From: Bacteroidota bacterium
GTDB lineage: Bacteria > Bacteroidota > Bacteroidia > Sphingobacteriales > Sphingobacteriaceae
Reading direction: 5' to 3'
Length of the DNA stretch: 20,861 nucleotides
NCBI GenBank assembly: GCA_013288465.1
Contig: JABDBT010000037.1
Span: 1-20,861, forward strand
A model generated the notes under the pieces. That model worked only from the letters and a program-made list of their open reading frames with translations, was not told where the DNA came from and ran no database searches. The position numbers and the translations under genes are program-made. Each line of letters starts with the position of its first letter. Position 1 is the stretch's first letter. Positions 14,244 through 20,861 of the stretch are shown here, one piece after another.

Positions 14244-14828
14244 ATGTTCACAGGAATAATAGAAACATTAGGTAAAATAACCAACCTGCACCATGAGCAG
14301 GGCAACTTGCATATTACGGTCGAATCAGCTATCAGCAACGAGCTAAAGATCGATCAGTCGGTAGCGCATAACGGCGTTTGTTTAACCGTAGTGGCTGTAG
14401 CCTATGGTCGGCATACAGTAACCGCTATTGAGGAAACCCTCAACAAAACCAACCTCGGCCACTTAAAACTTAATGAACCTATAAACCTGGAACGTTGTAT
14501 GCAAATGAATGCCCGGCTTGACGGGCACATCGTTCAGGGCCATGTTGACCAAACAGCTACCTGTACCGGCTTTAAACAACTTGACGGCAGCTGGGAATAC
14601 ACCTTTACTTACGATGCCGCACATGGCAATGTAACTGTCGAAAAAGGCTCTATCTGTGTTAATGGCATCAGTTTAACGGTGGTAAACTCGCAGGGTAACA
14701 GCTTTTCAGTTGCTATTATCCCCTACACTTTTGAGCATACCAACTTACATAACGTACGCGAAGGCTCGGTAGTTAACCTGGAGTTTGATATTATTGGCAA
14801 GTACGTTGCCCGGTTAATGCAGCGTTGA
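14244..14828 (+). CDS. ribE: riboflavin synthase, alpha subunit
   Basis: This 194-residue cytoplasmic enzyme joins two 6,7-dimethyl-8-ribityllumazine molecules to give riboflavin, the last step of the pathway. It shows the internal duplication of the family. The start is MFTGIIETLGKI and NGVCLTVV (43-50) in barrel 1. LDGHIVQGHVDQT (92-104) and NGISLTVV (140-147) lie in barrel 2, followed by a C-terminal trimerisation helix FDIIGKYVARLM. The length matches the family. The stop overlaps the convergent TPR gene by 15 bases. The leader contains a GC-rich repeat abutting the start codon. No FMN riboswitch is visible upstream. Confidence 0.96.
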   Translation: MFTGIIETLGKITNLHHEQGNLHITVESAISNELKIDQSVAHNGVCLTVVAVAYGRHTVTAIEETLNKTNLGHLKLNEPINLERCMQMNARLDGHIVQGHVDQTATCTGFKQLDGSWEYTFTYDAAHGNVTVEKGSICVNGISLTVVNSQGNSFSVAIIPYTFEHTNLHNVREGSVVNLEFDIIGKYVARLMQR

Positions 14829-15971
14829 TTGCTTCCCGTTCAACTGCGGTATCCTTAAGGTTGCATAGTCTATATATTTCTTCTCTTCCTGCTCATCATG
14901 CTTACCGGCCATGTATTTTTTATAGTATTTTAAAGCGGCTTTACCGTCCTTTAAATCAACATCGTAAACATTGGCCAGCGAATAATAAGTGAGTGGCCTC
15001 TCTTCAAATTGCAAACTTTTTTGATAAGCGGCTATCGCTTTTTTGGGTAGATGCATATAGCTGTATGAGTCGCCTATATCATTATAATAATCAGGTACGT
15101 TTGATGAGATACCATCTTTAAGCGCTTTATTAAAGTATAAAATAGCATTGGGGTAATCGAGTAAACCCTCGTAACTGGTGCCTATGTAAAAAAAGGTGCC
15201 TTCATTTTGCTTATCCGCACTCATGGTAAGAAAGGTATTGATAGCTAATTTATATTGCCTTAGCCTGTAATAGGATATTGCAAGCCAATTGGTCACCGAA
15301 GCATCTTTTTCGCCGGTTTGCAACAGCTTTGTGCAACTGGCAATGGTTTCTGCATTCTTTTTTTGAAGATAATTTATTTGCGCCTTACCTTTTAATAGTA
15401 CCAGGTTGGCGGTATCGGCTTGTATGGCTATATCCAATACGGCTTCTGCCTCCTTGTATTTTTTAAATACAATATGGTATCTAAAAAGATCAAAAGCCAC
15501 ATCCGGTTCCTGCGGGTTAATAGTATTTGCCTTAATCAAATATTTGCCATAACTAACCGTGTCATACTGGCTCTCGGCAAGGCCGGCCAATTGTTTATAT
15601 ACAGCAAAGTTGGTACTGTCTAACCGCGGTATCTTTTTATAGTATAACAATGATCTTATTTTATTTCCCCTGCTCAGGTTAATATTTCCAAGATTAAACA
15701 AAATTGCTACGTTGCTCGAATCTTTATCATAAATACGCTGGTAATAGCTCTCGGCATCGGCAAGGTTGCCCGCCATACGCGAAGTATAGGCCAGGTTTGT
15801 TAAGGCTTTAGTATCTGTTACAGGTTCAGGGTAAATACTTTTTAAATATTTAGCGGCATCAGCAAACCGCTGGGTTTGGTAATAATCCAATAATAAAGCG
15901 TTATCAATTTGTTGTGCCGATACCTTGAATATAAAACAAAATAAAAGTAGCAGGGCCGTAGTACGTTTCAT
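14814..15971 (-). CDS. exported tetratricopeptide-repeat protein
   Basis: This 385-residue protein has a Sec signal peptide (MKRTTALLLLFCFIFKVSAQ). A chain of helix-turn-helix TPR units follows, for example ALTNLAYTSRMAGNLADAESYYQRIYDKD, AILFNLGNINLSRGNKIRSLLYYKKI, FYIGTSYEGLLDYPNAILYFNKAL, and YYNDIGDSYSYMHLPKKAIAAYQKSL. TPRs mediate protein contacts, so it probably works as a periplasmic scaffold with an unknown partner. A start 12 codons further up (16007) is open, but it would overlap the promoter candidate at 15977-16008 and precede the signal peptide, so I prefer the ATG at 15971. The last 15 bases overlap the tail of ribE on the other strand. Confidence 0.85.
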   Translation of the reverse strand: MKRTTALLLLFCFIFKVSAQQIDNALLLDYYQTQRFADAAKYLKSIYPEPVTDTKALTNLAYTSRMAGNLADAESYYQRIYDKDSSNVAILFNLGNINLSRGNKIRSLLYYKKIPRLDSTNFAVYKQLAGLAESQYDTVSYGKYLIKANTINPQEPDVAFDLFRYHIVFKKYKEAEAVLDIAIQADTANLVLLKGKAQINYLQKKNAETIASCTKLLQTGEKDASVTNWLAISYYRLRQYKLAINTFLTMSADKQNEGTFFYIGTSYEGLLDYPNAILYFNKALKDGISSNVPDYYNDIGDSYSYMHLPKKAIAAYQKSLQFEERPLTYYSLANVYDVDLKDGKAALKYYKKYMAGKHDEQEEKKYIDYATLRIPQLNGKQSTLH

Positions 15972-15976
15972 AACAA

Positions 15977-16008
15977 CTAAAGTATTAGTTATTTGTGAAA
16001 TATCCAAA
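15977..16008 (-). promoter_or_regulatory. candidate promoter of the TPR gene
   Basis: On the minus strand this is TTTG (16008-16005), a 20-base spacer, then TACTTTAG (15984-15977), one mismatch from TAnnTTTG. Only five bases separate it from the chosen ATG, so the transcript would be leaderless or nearly so. Confidence 0.45.
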
Positions 16009-16065
16009 TGCCAAACAATTTTATTTTTTGGAGGTTCTATCTATACAACATAAAAAAATACTATT

Positions 16066-16353
16066 ATGGATAAGTTAAAGAAGTTTGGATTGATGGAAAA
16101 GATTGTCCATGAACTGGAAGATCTGAAAAACAGTCAGCAGGCAATTATACAAAAACTCACTAAAATTGAAGTTGACAACATAGACCTGGGCGATAAAAAG
16201 CTTGAAAAAGAACTACCGGATATGCACCAGCGTGTTTCTGATAATTTGGATACCATAGCAGGATTGTTAGAAGATTTTGCCAACCAGACCACCAATTACA
16301 GTAATCAAAATAATATCGCCGCTTTAAAAGAGCAGGACGCGATGAATCATTAA
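16066..16353 (+). CDS. small helical protein of unknown function
   Basis: This 95-residue, highly charged protein is not one I recognise. Residues 1-35 (MDKLKKFGLMEKIVHELEDL then KNSQQAIIQKLTKIE) and 45-75 show heptad-like spacing of Leu, Ile and Val, suggesting two coiled-coil helices joined by VDNIDLGDKK. There is no signal peptide or membrane segment, so it is probably cytoplasmic. It has no neighbour in its own direction. The TPR gene diverges 94 bases upstream, and a long inverted repeat lies downstream. The upstream GGAGG (16030-16034) is too far from the ATG to be a normal ribosome-binding site. It is likely real because it is uninterrupted, starts at a clean ATG and has coherent composition. 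Confidence 0.7.
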   Translation: MDKLKKFGLMEKIVHELEDLKNSQQAIIQKLTKIEVDNIDLGDKKLEKELPDMHQRVSDNLDTIAGLLEDFANQTTNYSNQNNIAALKEQDAMNH

Positions 16354-16393
16354 GAGGAACAAGTTAAAAATTATTAAACTACCGTTATTGCCC

Positions 16394-16469
16394 GGTACGA
16401 AGCAATCTCTACAGACGCAAATGGGCTATGCAAGTTTGCAGCCTATCTCTTTAGAGATTGCTTCGTACC
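16394..16469. repeat. perfect 17-bp inverted repeat between convergent genes
   Basis: The left arm GGTACGAAGCAATCTCT (16394-16410) and right arm AGAGATTGCTTCGTACC (16453-16469) are exact reverse complements. The 42-base centre can form a further stem (GGCT..GCA with TGC.AGCC). The arms resemble a repeat I know from intergenic regions of Bacteroidota. It lies between two converging genes and could serve as a bidirectional terminator, though it has no T tract. Confidence 0.85.
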
Positions 16470-16495
16470 ATGCAAAGACGATTTCTAATAGAAAC

Positions 16496-17032
16496 CTATG
16501 AACCGGCTATCATTTTAGCGAAGAAATCCCACAACACAATCCCGGCCGATACCACAACATTAAAAGAGTGTTTTGTGCCAAATTGGGGTATTTCAATACA
16601 AACATCAATTTTTTCCATCACCTCATCGCTTACCCCGTTTACTTCGTTGCCGAATATTAAGGCATATTTTTCACCCGGTTTGGGAGCAAACTCATTAAGC
16701 ATAATGCTGTTTTCGGCCTGTTCAATGGCAATGATAAGGTAACCATCGGCGCGTAACTGCTCAATGGCCTGTAATGGAGTGTCAAAGTAGGCCCAGTTAA
16801 CAGATTGTGTAGCGCCAAGCGCTGTTTTTTCAATTTCGCGGTGCGGTGGCTGTGCAGTAATACCGCATAAACAGATCTGCTGAACCGAAAAACCATCAGA
16901 TGTTCGAAATATCGACCCGATGTTATGCATACTGCGCACATTATCCAGCACAACTGCAACCGGCAATTTATCCTGCTTTTTAAATTCGGTTACCGAAACC
17001 CGGTTAAGCTCGTCTAATTTTAATTTGCGCAT
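16496..17032 (-). CDS. SpoU/TrmH-family RNA 2'-O-methyltransferase
   Basis: This 178-residue cytoplasmic SAM-dependent enzyme of the SPOUT superfamily methylates the 2'-hydroxyl of a tRNA or rRNA ribose. All three SpoU motifs are visible: motif 1 NVRSMHNIGSIFRTSDGF (31-48) with the catalytic arginine, motif 2 ALIFGNEVNGVSDEVME (124-140), and motif 3 IEIPQFGTKHSFNVVVSAGI (147-166), which forms the knotted cofactor site. It has only a short N-terminal extension and no separate L30e-like RNA-binding domain. It therefore resembles TrmL/TrmH-like short forms, and the target nucleotide cannot be named. It follows galK on the same strand after 46 bases. Confidence 0.92.
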   Translation of the reverse strand: MRKLKLDELNRVSVTEFKKQDKLPVAVVLDNVRSMHNIGSIFRTSDGFSVQQICLCGITAQPPHREIEKTALGATQSVNWAYFDTPLQAIEQLRADGYLIIAIEQAENSIMLNEFAPKPGEKYALIFGNEVNGVSDEVMEKIDVCIEIPQFGTKHSFNVVVSAGIVLWDFFAKMIAGS

Positions 17033-17078
17033 GCGGGGTGAGATTGGTTAATTAGTGATTAGTTAACTGGGATTGATA

Positions 17079-18263
17079 TTATTCACCACTCACAATTAAC
17101 GTTTCATTATTCACCAGTTCGCTTACGCCATTGCCAATTAACGAACTATAAACTGATGGTGCATAACCAATTTTATGGGTATAATAAACTATCATATTTT
17201 CGCTGAAAGCTTTAAAATGATCGCCTTTAACTAACGCTATTGCGCATCCGCCAAATCCGGCGCCTGTCATGCGCGCACCGGCAACATTGGCATCGGTCCT
17301 GCTATACTCAACCACGGCGTCCAGTTCTTTACCGCTTACTTCATACAGGTCGCGCAATGAATCATGCGAAGCATACATTAAACGGCCAAACTCTAAAATA
17401 TTATTGGCATCCAACGCTTTGGCGGCCAACTTAACGCGGTCATTTTCTTCAACAACATGTTTGGCGCGTTTAGTAACTACCTCATCGGCAATCAAATGCT
17501 TGTACCGATTGAAAGTATTTGTATCAATATCACATAAGTAAGTAATATCCAGTTCTTGTTTTAGCGCGGCTAACGCGGTTTCACATTCCTGTACACGCTC
17601 ATTATATTTTGATTCGGATAGTTTACGGGGTTTATTGGTATTGATGATAGCCAAAATGTATTCGTCCAGGTGGCTGCTAACAGGCTTATAATCCAACGTA
17701 TTGCAATTGAGCAATAACGCTTTATCCTTTTCACCAAAAGCAACAGCAAACTGGTCCATAATACCGCTGTTTACACCAATAAAATCATTTTCAACCGACT
17801 TGCACATCAGCACCAGTTCAAGCTTTGAATAACCGCAATTAAAAAGGTCATTTAACGCGAAGGCGGTAACTACTTCAATAGAAGCCGATGATGATAAGCC
17901 TGACCCAATAGGGATATTGCCGAAAAACAGCATATCAAGCCCTTGCAGCTTTTTACCATCTTTTAAAAACTGCTCCATTACACCAATAGGGTAGTTAAAC
18001 CAGCCTTCCCCATTTTTTTCGTATGAAGCTTGCAAAGGTATATCCGGGTTTTCTTCAAAATTTAAACTCCTGAAACGGAATATATTATCGTCATTAAATT
18101 TAACCAGTAAATAAGTGCCCAATGTAATTGCACAAGGCATTACCAAACCGCCGTTATAATCAATATGTTCGCCAATTAAATTTACACGGCCCGGTGAAAA
18201 ATAGATTTTTTCAACTTCTTTATCATATAGATTATAAAACTCATCCTGCGGGCGATCTTTCAT
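17079..18263 (-). CDS. galK: galactokinase
   Basis: This 394-residue GHMP kinase phosphorylates galactose to galactose-1-phosphate, the first step of the Leloir pathway. The galactokinase signature SPGRVNLIGEHIDYNGG (23-39), the ATP-binding GNIPIGSGLSSSASIE (115-130), the catalytic aspartate in GIMDQFA (D170) and the third GHMP motif GARMTGAGFGGCAIAL (329-344) are all intact. The tail after IGNGVSEL (NNETLIVSGE) is longer than I expect and lies in repeat-like, AT-rich DNA. No galT, galE or sugar transporter is nearby, so the rest of the pathway must be elsewhere. The start follows an AT-rich divergent region shared with a YciI-like gene; CAAATATT (18288-18295) reads AATATTTG on the minus strand, a partial -7 match. 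Confidence 0.95.
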   Translation of the reverse strand: MKDRPQDEFYNLYDKEVEKIYFSPGRVNLIGEHIDYNGGLVMPCAITLGTYLLVKFNDDNIFRFRSLNFEENPDIPLQASYEKNGEGWFNYPIGVMEQFLKDGKKLQGLDMLFFGNIPIGSGLSSSASIEVVTAFALNDLFNCGYSKLELVLMCKSVENDFIGVNSGIMDQFAVAFGEKDKALLLNCNTLDYKPVSSHLDEYILAIINTNKPRKLSESKYNERVQECETALAALKQELDITYLCDIDTNTFNRYKHLIADEVVTKRAKHVVEENDRVKLAAKALDANNILEFGRLMYASHDSLRDLYEVSGKELDAVVEYSRTDANVAGARMTGAGFGGCAIALVKGDHFKAFSENMIVYYTHKIGYAPSVYSSLIGNGVSELVNNETLIVSGE

Positions 18264-18393
18264 TTTTTATGGTTTTTTATGAAATAGCAAATATTGTAAA
18301 TAATGTGCGATTAATGTTATTTTAATGAACACTTTGTAACATAAAAGATTTTATATTGTTCAATTATTAATCGTTAAACAAAAAAGCAAGCTG

Positions 18394-18687
18394 ATGAACC
18401 AATATGTAGTTACCGGATATGATTATACCGATGAGGGCGCTTTAGCACGCCGCATGAATGTACGCCCGCACCATTTGGATGCCGCCAAAGAAATTAAAAC
18501 TTCCGGCAATTATATTATGGGCGGGGCCATACTAAACGATAATGGACAAATGATTGGGTCTGTTATGATATTACAGTTTGAAACTGATGAAGAACTGGAT
18601 GCCTGGAAAAGAAGCGAACCCTACATTACTCAAAAAATATGGGAATCGGTTGATGTAAAGCCATTTAGGGTAGCAACCGTAAGCTGA
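18394..18687 (+). CDS. YciI-like protein
   Basis: This 97-residue protein is of the YCII-related family (ferredoxin-like alpha-beta fold). It starts MNQYVVTGYDYTDEGALARR and contains VRPHHLDAAKEIKTSGNYIMGGAIL. The conserved core is an R..HL motif followed by GG..L and a late F.TDEELDAWKRSEPYI. The family role is poorly defined, and some members act on small organic ligands. There is no signal peptide. It is divergent from galK with 130 AT-rich bases between them and is followed by repeat-like DNA. Confidence 0.88.
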   Translation: MNQYVVTGYDYTDEGALARRMNVRPHHLDAAKEIKTSGNYIMGGAILNDNGQMIGSVMILQFETDEELDAWKRSEPYITQKIWESVDVKPFRVATVS

Positions 18688-18821
18688 AGATCAAGAGTCA
18701 AGATATTAGAGCCAGGAACCACGATGCCATTTCTTTCGGAATAGCCTGAATCGCTTCCTATCTTTTTTAATTAATAGCTTAATGCGTATTTCTTGATTCC
18801 TGGTTCTTGAATCTTGATTCC
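18688..18821. repeat. imperfect inverted repeat with TCAAGA-type motifs
   Basis: The left part (18688-18721) contains ATCAAGAGTCAAGATATTAG and CCAGGAACCA. The right part (18791-18821) contains TCTTGATTCCTGGTTCTTGA and ATCTTGATTCC, roughly its reverse complement. The 145-base gap between the convergent YciI-like and lipoprotein genes is largely filled by it. Such TCAAGA-rich repeats are familiar to me from related genomes. A termination role is possible but unsupported. Confidence 0.6.
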
Positions 18822-18832
18822 AAACAAAGTAG

Positions 18833-19573
18833 TTATTTAGGCGTAATGGTACCCAAAACAAGGTTTACCTGGTAGGTGCTGCCATTTAACACCAATGTAG
18901 CTAATGAACCGGTATTAATGGTTAAAGTACCGTTATAGGTAAAATCGCCTTTTTTGGTAGTGGTGCCTGTTATAATAACGGTTGCTGTTCCGCCGGTAAA
19001 GTATTGGGTTGATTTAGAAATAGTTAAATTTTTGATCACCACATCAATATTTACCGTTCCGGTATTGGTGGTGTCTGATTTTAATTTAAATGAGCCTGAG
19101 CTTTTATATTCGCCATTTAAAGAATGGACTGTAGCTGTGGTGGTTAAACCGGCCAATGTATAGGTTACCGTACCCGAATTAGTCAAAGTTAAATTCGTAT
19201 TGCTATAATATCCTTTGTAACCAATATTACCGGTAATGTTATCAGGTAAATTACTGCTATTGCAGTTTAATTTATAATTATCATAAAACGCGTAACTATA
19301 AGTAGCCGAAGCCCCGGCTGCACTATGGCGCGAAATAGTATCGAGTTTGGTTACGCCACAACCCAGATTTGTTGCTGAAGATTGCACAAGTGCATTCAGG
19401 CTGATATCATTGGTAATACCGTAAACGCCATACGAGTTTGTAGCTGTCGAACCTGCTAATATAGCAGCAGCATCGGCATTTGAAACATTTAAAGAGGTAA
19501 CGCCATTTTTTTTACAGGCAACAACGGCTGGTAAAATGAAAGCAAGTACTACAAAAAGTTTTAAATTTTTCAT
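18833..19573 (-). CDS. secreted lipoprotein, paralogue A
   Basis: This 246-residue product has no named family that I recognise. It starts with a lipoprotein signal (MKNLKLFVVLAFILPAVVAC, cysteine 20), so it is membrane-anchored outside the cytoplasm. The mature part is Thr/Ser/Asn-rich with regular alternating strands, typical of an all-beta fold. It contains LGCGVTKLDT and KLNCNSSN.PDN, whose cysteines are also present in the neighbour at 19717-20475 and could form a disulfide. Other shared stretches are HSAAGASATYSY, NGEYKSSGSF, TNTG, and F.YNGTL. The alternative start two codons upstream (19579) is less likely because the signal peptide starts best at MKNLK. A TATATTTG element lies 32 bases upstream of the ATG. 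Confidence 0.8.
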   Translation of the reverse strand: MKNLKLFVVLAFILPAVVACKKNGVTSLNVSNADAAAILAGSTATNSYGVYGITNDISLNALVQSSATNLGCGVTKLDTISRHSAAGASATYSYAFYDNYKLNCNSSNLPDNITGNIGYKGYYSNTNLTLTNSGTVTYTLAGLTTTATVHSLNGEYKSSGSFKLKSDTTNTGTVNIDVVIKNLTISKSTQYFTGGTATVIITGTTTKKGDFTYNGTLTINTGSLATLVLNGSTYQVNLVLGTITPK

Positions 19574-19604
19574 ATACAATTATTTTAATATTAATAGGGT
19601 TGCA

Positions 19605-19612
19605 CAAATATA
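19605..19612 (-). promoter_or_regulatory. candidate -7 element for lipoprotein paralogue A
   Basis: On the minus strand this is TATATTTG, a full match to TAnnTTTG, 32 bases upstream of the chosen ATG and downstream of the terminator at 19662-19699. It implies an independent transcript. The -33 box is unclear. Confidence 0.5.
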
Positions 19613-19661
19613 AGATAAAATGCATAAGTGTCATATTAACTTTACAATTGTTTTACAAAGT

Positions 19662-19699
19662 AAAAAGGCCGCTAAGGAGTATTCCAAAGCGGCCTTTTT
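19662..19699 (-). terminator. intrinsic terminator between the two lipoprotein genes
   Basis: The perfect 12-bp stem AAAAAGGCCGCT / AGCGGCCTTTTT has an inner GGA/TCC pair. T runs flank both sides, so it can work in both directions. It lies 18 bases after the stop of paralogue B on the minus strand and separates it from paralogue A. Confidence 0.9.
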
Positions 19700-19716
19700 C
19701 TGTATATAAGGAAACT

Positions 19717-20475
19717 CTATATTTTAGTGACAACCCCTGTATCCAGGTTAATTGTATAATTTACGGAGTTAAGGGTTAACGAGGCGGTATCGTTACCGTT
19801 AAATACAAGCGTACCGTTGTAAGTAACAGTACTTTGACCTGGCATCGTTTCCGACACAGCTATTGTAGCACTTCCGCTGGCTATTTTGCGGGTGGCTTTT
19901 GTAAAAGACAAATTTTGCAGAACAATATCTATAGTATGGTTGCCTGTATTTGTGGTAGTTGTTTTTGATTGAAATGATCCACTTTGTTTAAACTCGCCGT
20001 TAACAATATACAATGTTGCTGTTGGCGATAGCCCTGTGGTTGTAAAAATTGAACTACCCGCATTTGTGGATGAGAGATTAGGTCCATTATAGCTGCCGCT
20101 ATATACATAATTTGTAGCAGTATTGTCGGGTTGGTTACTGCTATTGCAGTTGAGGGTATAACTATATTTTGAAGTATAACTATAGGTAGTTGCTGCCCCG
20201 GCGGCGCTTTGCTGGTTTACGGTATCTGTTTTTATTGTTCCGCACGCCACATGCTGATCAACCATTGATTGCGAGGTAAAAGTAACGTTACTTGAAACAA
20301 TGGCTACTCCATTTGAATTAACAGCTAATGAACCGGCTATCAGATCGGCGGCATTTGCGTTGGGGTCGTAATTTCCGTAAGGGCCATTACCTACACGTCT
20401 TAATGTGCCGTATTTGTTACATGCTACTGCCCCTGATAAAAGCAGCACAATCAAAAATAATTTGAGCGTTTTCAT
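19717..20475 (-). CDS. secreted lipoprotein, paralogue B
   Basis: This 252-residue paralogue of the gene at 18833-19573 has no recognised family. It starts with a lipoprotein signal (MKTLKLFLIVLLLSGAVAC, cysteine 19) and a Gly/Asn/Tyr-rich stretch (RRVGNGPYGNYDPNANAADL) that paralogue A lacks. Shared landmarks in the same order are AADLIAGS (AAAILAGS in A), HVACGTIKTDT, QSAAGAATTYSY, TLNCNSSNQPDN, NGEFKQSGSF, TTTTNTG, and TYNGTLVFN, then a short final strand. The conserved order indicates tandem duplication followed by divergence. The role is unknown; it is likely a surface or periplasmic beta-sandwich protein. A strong terminator follows its stop. GACTTTTG on the minus strand (20529-20536) is a partial -7 match upstream. 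Confidence 0.8.
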   Translation of the reverse strand: MKTLKLFLIVLLLSGAVACNKYGTLRRVGNGPYGNYDPNANAADLIAGSLAVNSNGVAIVSSNVTFTSQSMVDQHVACGTIKTDTVNQQSAAGAATTYSYTSKYSYTLNCNSSNQPDNTATNYVYSGSYNGPNLSSTNAGSSIFTTTGLSPTATLYIVNGEFKQSGSFQSKTTTTNTGNHTIDIVLQNLSFTKATRKIASGSATIAVSETMPGQSTVTYNGTLVFNGNDTASLTLNSVNYTINLDTGVVTKI

Positions 20476-20557
20476 AACAATATGCTTTTAATATTGCTAT
20501 GATTTTTTTTTATAAAAAAGGTTTAAACTCAAAAGTCACTTTTTTAGAAAAACGGTA

Positions 20558-20861
20558 CTACTTTCCTGTATTTGCCTTAAATACCCTTATAAAATTACCT
20601 CCTAAAATTTTATTGATATCCTTTTTGGTATAACCTATTTTCAATAGTTCTTCGGTTATTTTTGGATAATCGGTTACGCTGTCTAATCCTAAAGGGTATG
20701 ATTCGGCGCCGTCAAAGTCCGATCCTATGCCTACGTGGTCAACACCTATCAGTTTTGCGATATAATCAATATGTTTGATTAGCATACTAAGCGGCGGGCG
20801 TATCTTGTCTGACTCGGCCCTGTAAATTTCATTCAGCCTGATGTTAGCCAGGTCATGGTCA
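20558..20861 (-). CDS. membrane dipeptidase (peptidase M19), C-terminal part, cut by the window edge
   Basis: The frame stays open from the window edge (first complete codon 20860-20858) to the stop at 20558. The visible residues are the C-terminal part of an M19 renal-dipeptidase-like zinc enzyme. They include HIDYIAKLIGVDHVGIGSDFDGA, where the DHVGIGSDFDG motif belongs to the metal/substrate site, followed by P.GLDSVTDYPKITEELLKIGYTKKDINKILGGNFIRVF, the standard family ending. The enzyme hydrolyses dipeptides. The 5' part lies outside the window, so length, signal peptide and the first metal ligands cannot be judged. A shorter start at the internal ATG (20785) would remove conserved sequence and is not the true start. 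Confidence 0.92.
   Translation of the reverse strand, partial: DHDLANIRLNEIYRAESDKIRPPLSMLIKHIDYIAKLIGVDHVGIGSDFDGAESYPLGLDSVTDYPKITEELLKIGYTKKDINKILGGNFIRVFKANTGK

Noticed and set aside
15972..16007. Longer start for the TPR protein
   Set aside because: It would put residues before the signal peptide and overlap a promoter-like TTTG-N20-TACTTTAG site.
16458..16742. Plus-strand open frame opposite the SpoU methyltransferase
   Set aside because: It lies fully antisense to a gene with all three SpoU motifs and begins inside the inverted repeat.

Overview
The window looks like ordinary chromosome from a Bacteroidota bacterium, most probably of the family Sphingobacteriaceae (Mucilaginibacter/Pedobacter type). 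Three things point there. Several products belong to families largely confined to that phylum (TIGR02757, DUF4905, FadL-like outer-membrane protein, four-helix-bundle S23-like protein). Several promoter-like sites fit the Bacteroidota -7 consensus TAnnTTTG, and Shine-Dalgarno sequences are few. The intergenic repeats are of kinds I associate with these genomes. The genus is inference. I see no tRNA, rRNA, CRISPR array, transposase, phage gene or reverse transcriptase. No stretch longer than about 215 bases lacks a gene.

Layout. Positions 1-4200 (minus strand) hold proS, a four-helix-bundle gene set among short repeats, a trans-sulfuration enzyme (metB-like) and a TIGR02757 protein. The last two meet at a 27-bp GC-rich inverted repeat. 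Positions 4299-9721 (plus strand) hold a Tyr-rich lipoprotein and a FadL-like outer-membrane protein that end at a strong terminator. A second run follows: DUF4905 protein, LysM/double-psi-barrel envelope protein, uridine kinase, and an NTF2-like lipoprotein with its own promoter candidate. Positions 9736-13661 (minus strand) form a tight five-gene operon: lipoprotein substrate-binding protein and permease of an uncharacterised ABC transporter (no ATPase), NIPSNAP protein, TMEM175-like channel, and the beta subunit of a CoA-transferase without its alpha partner. Positions 13706-16353 carry Nudix (-), riboflavin synthase (+), a TPR protein (-) and a small helical protein (+). Positions 16496-18687 carry a SpoU-type RNA methyltransferase and galactokinase (both -) and a YciI-like protein (+). 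Positions 18833-20475 hold two tandem paralogous lipoproteins separated by a terminator. The window ends inside a membrane-dipeptidase gene (-).

Most of the genes are housekeeping or envelope genes. I found no clear undescribed defence or mobile system. The most interesting material is small-scale. Intergenic repeats have been absorbed into coding sequence: the end of the metB-like gene, and the start and middle of the TIGR02757 gene. A four-helix-bundle gene is bracketed by imperfect 39-bp direct repeats beside an exact-period 44-bp tandem array. An incomplete ABC transporter sits in one operon with a lone CoA-transferase subunit. Two duplicated secreted lipoproteins of unknown role share a cysteine-containing pattern.
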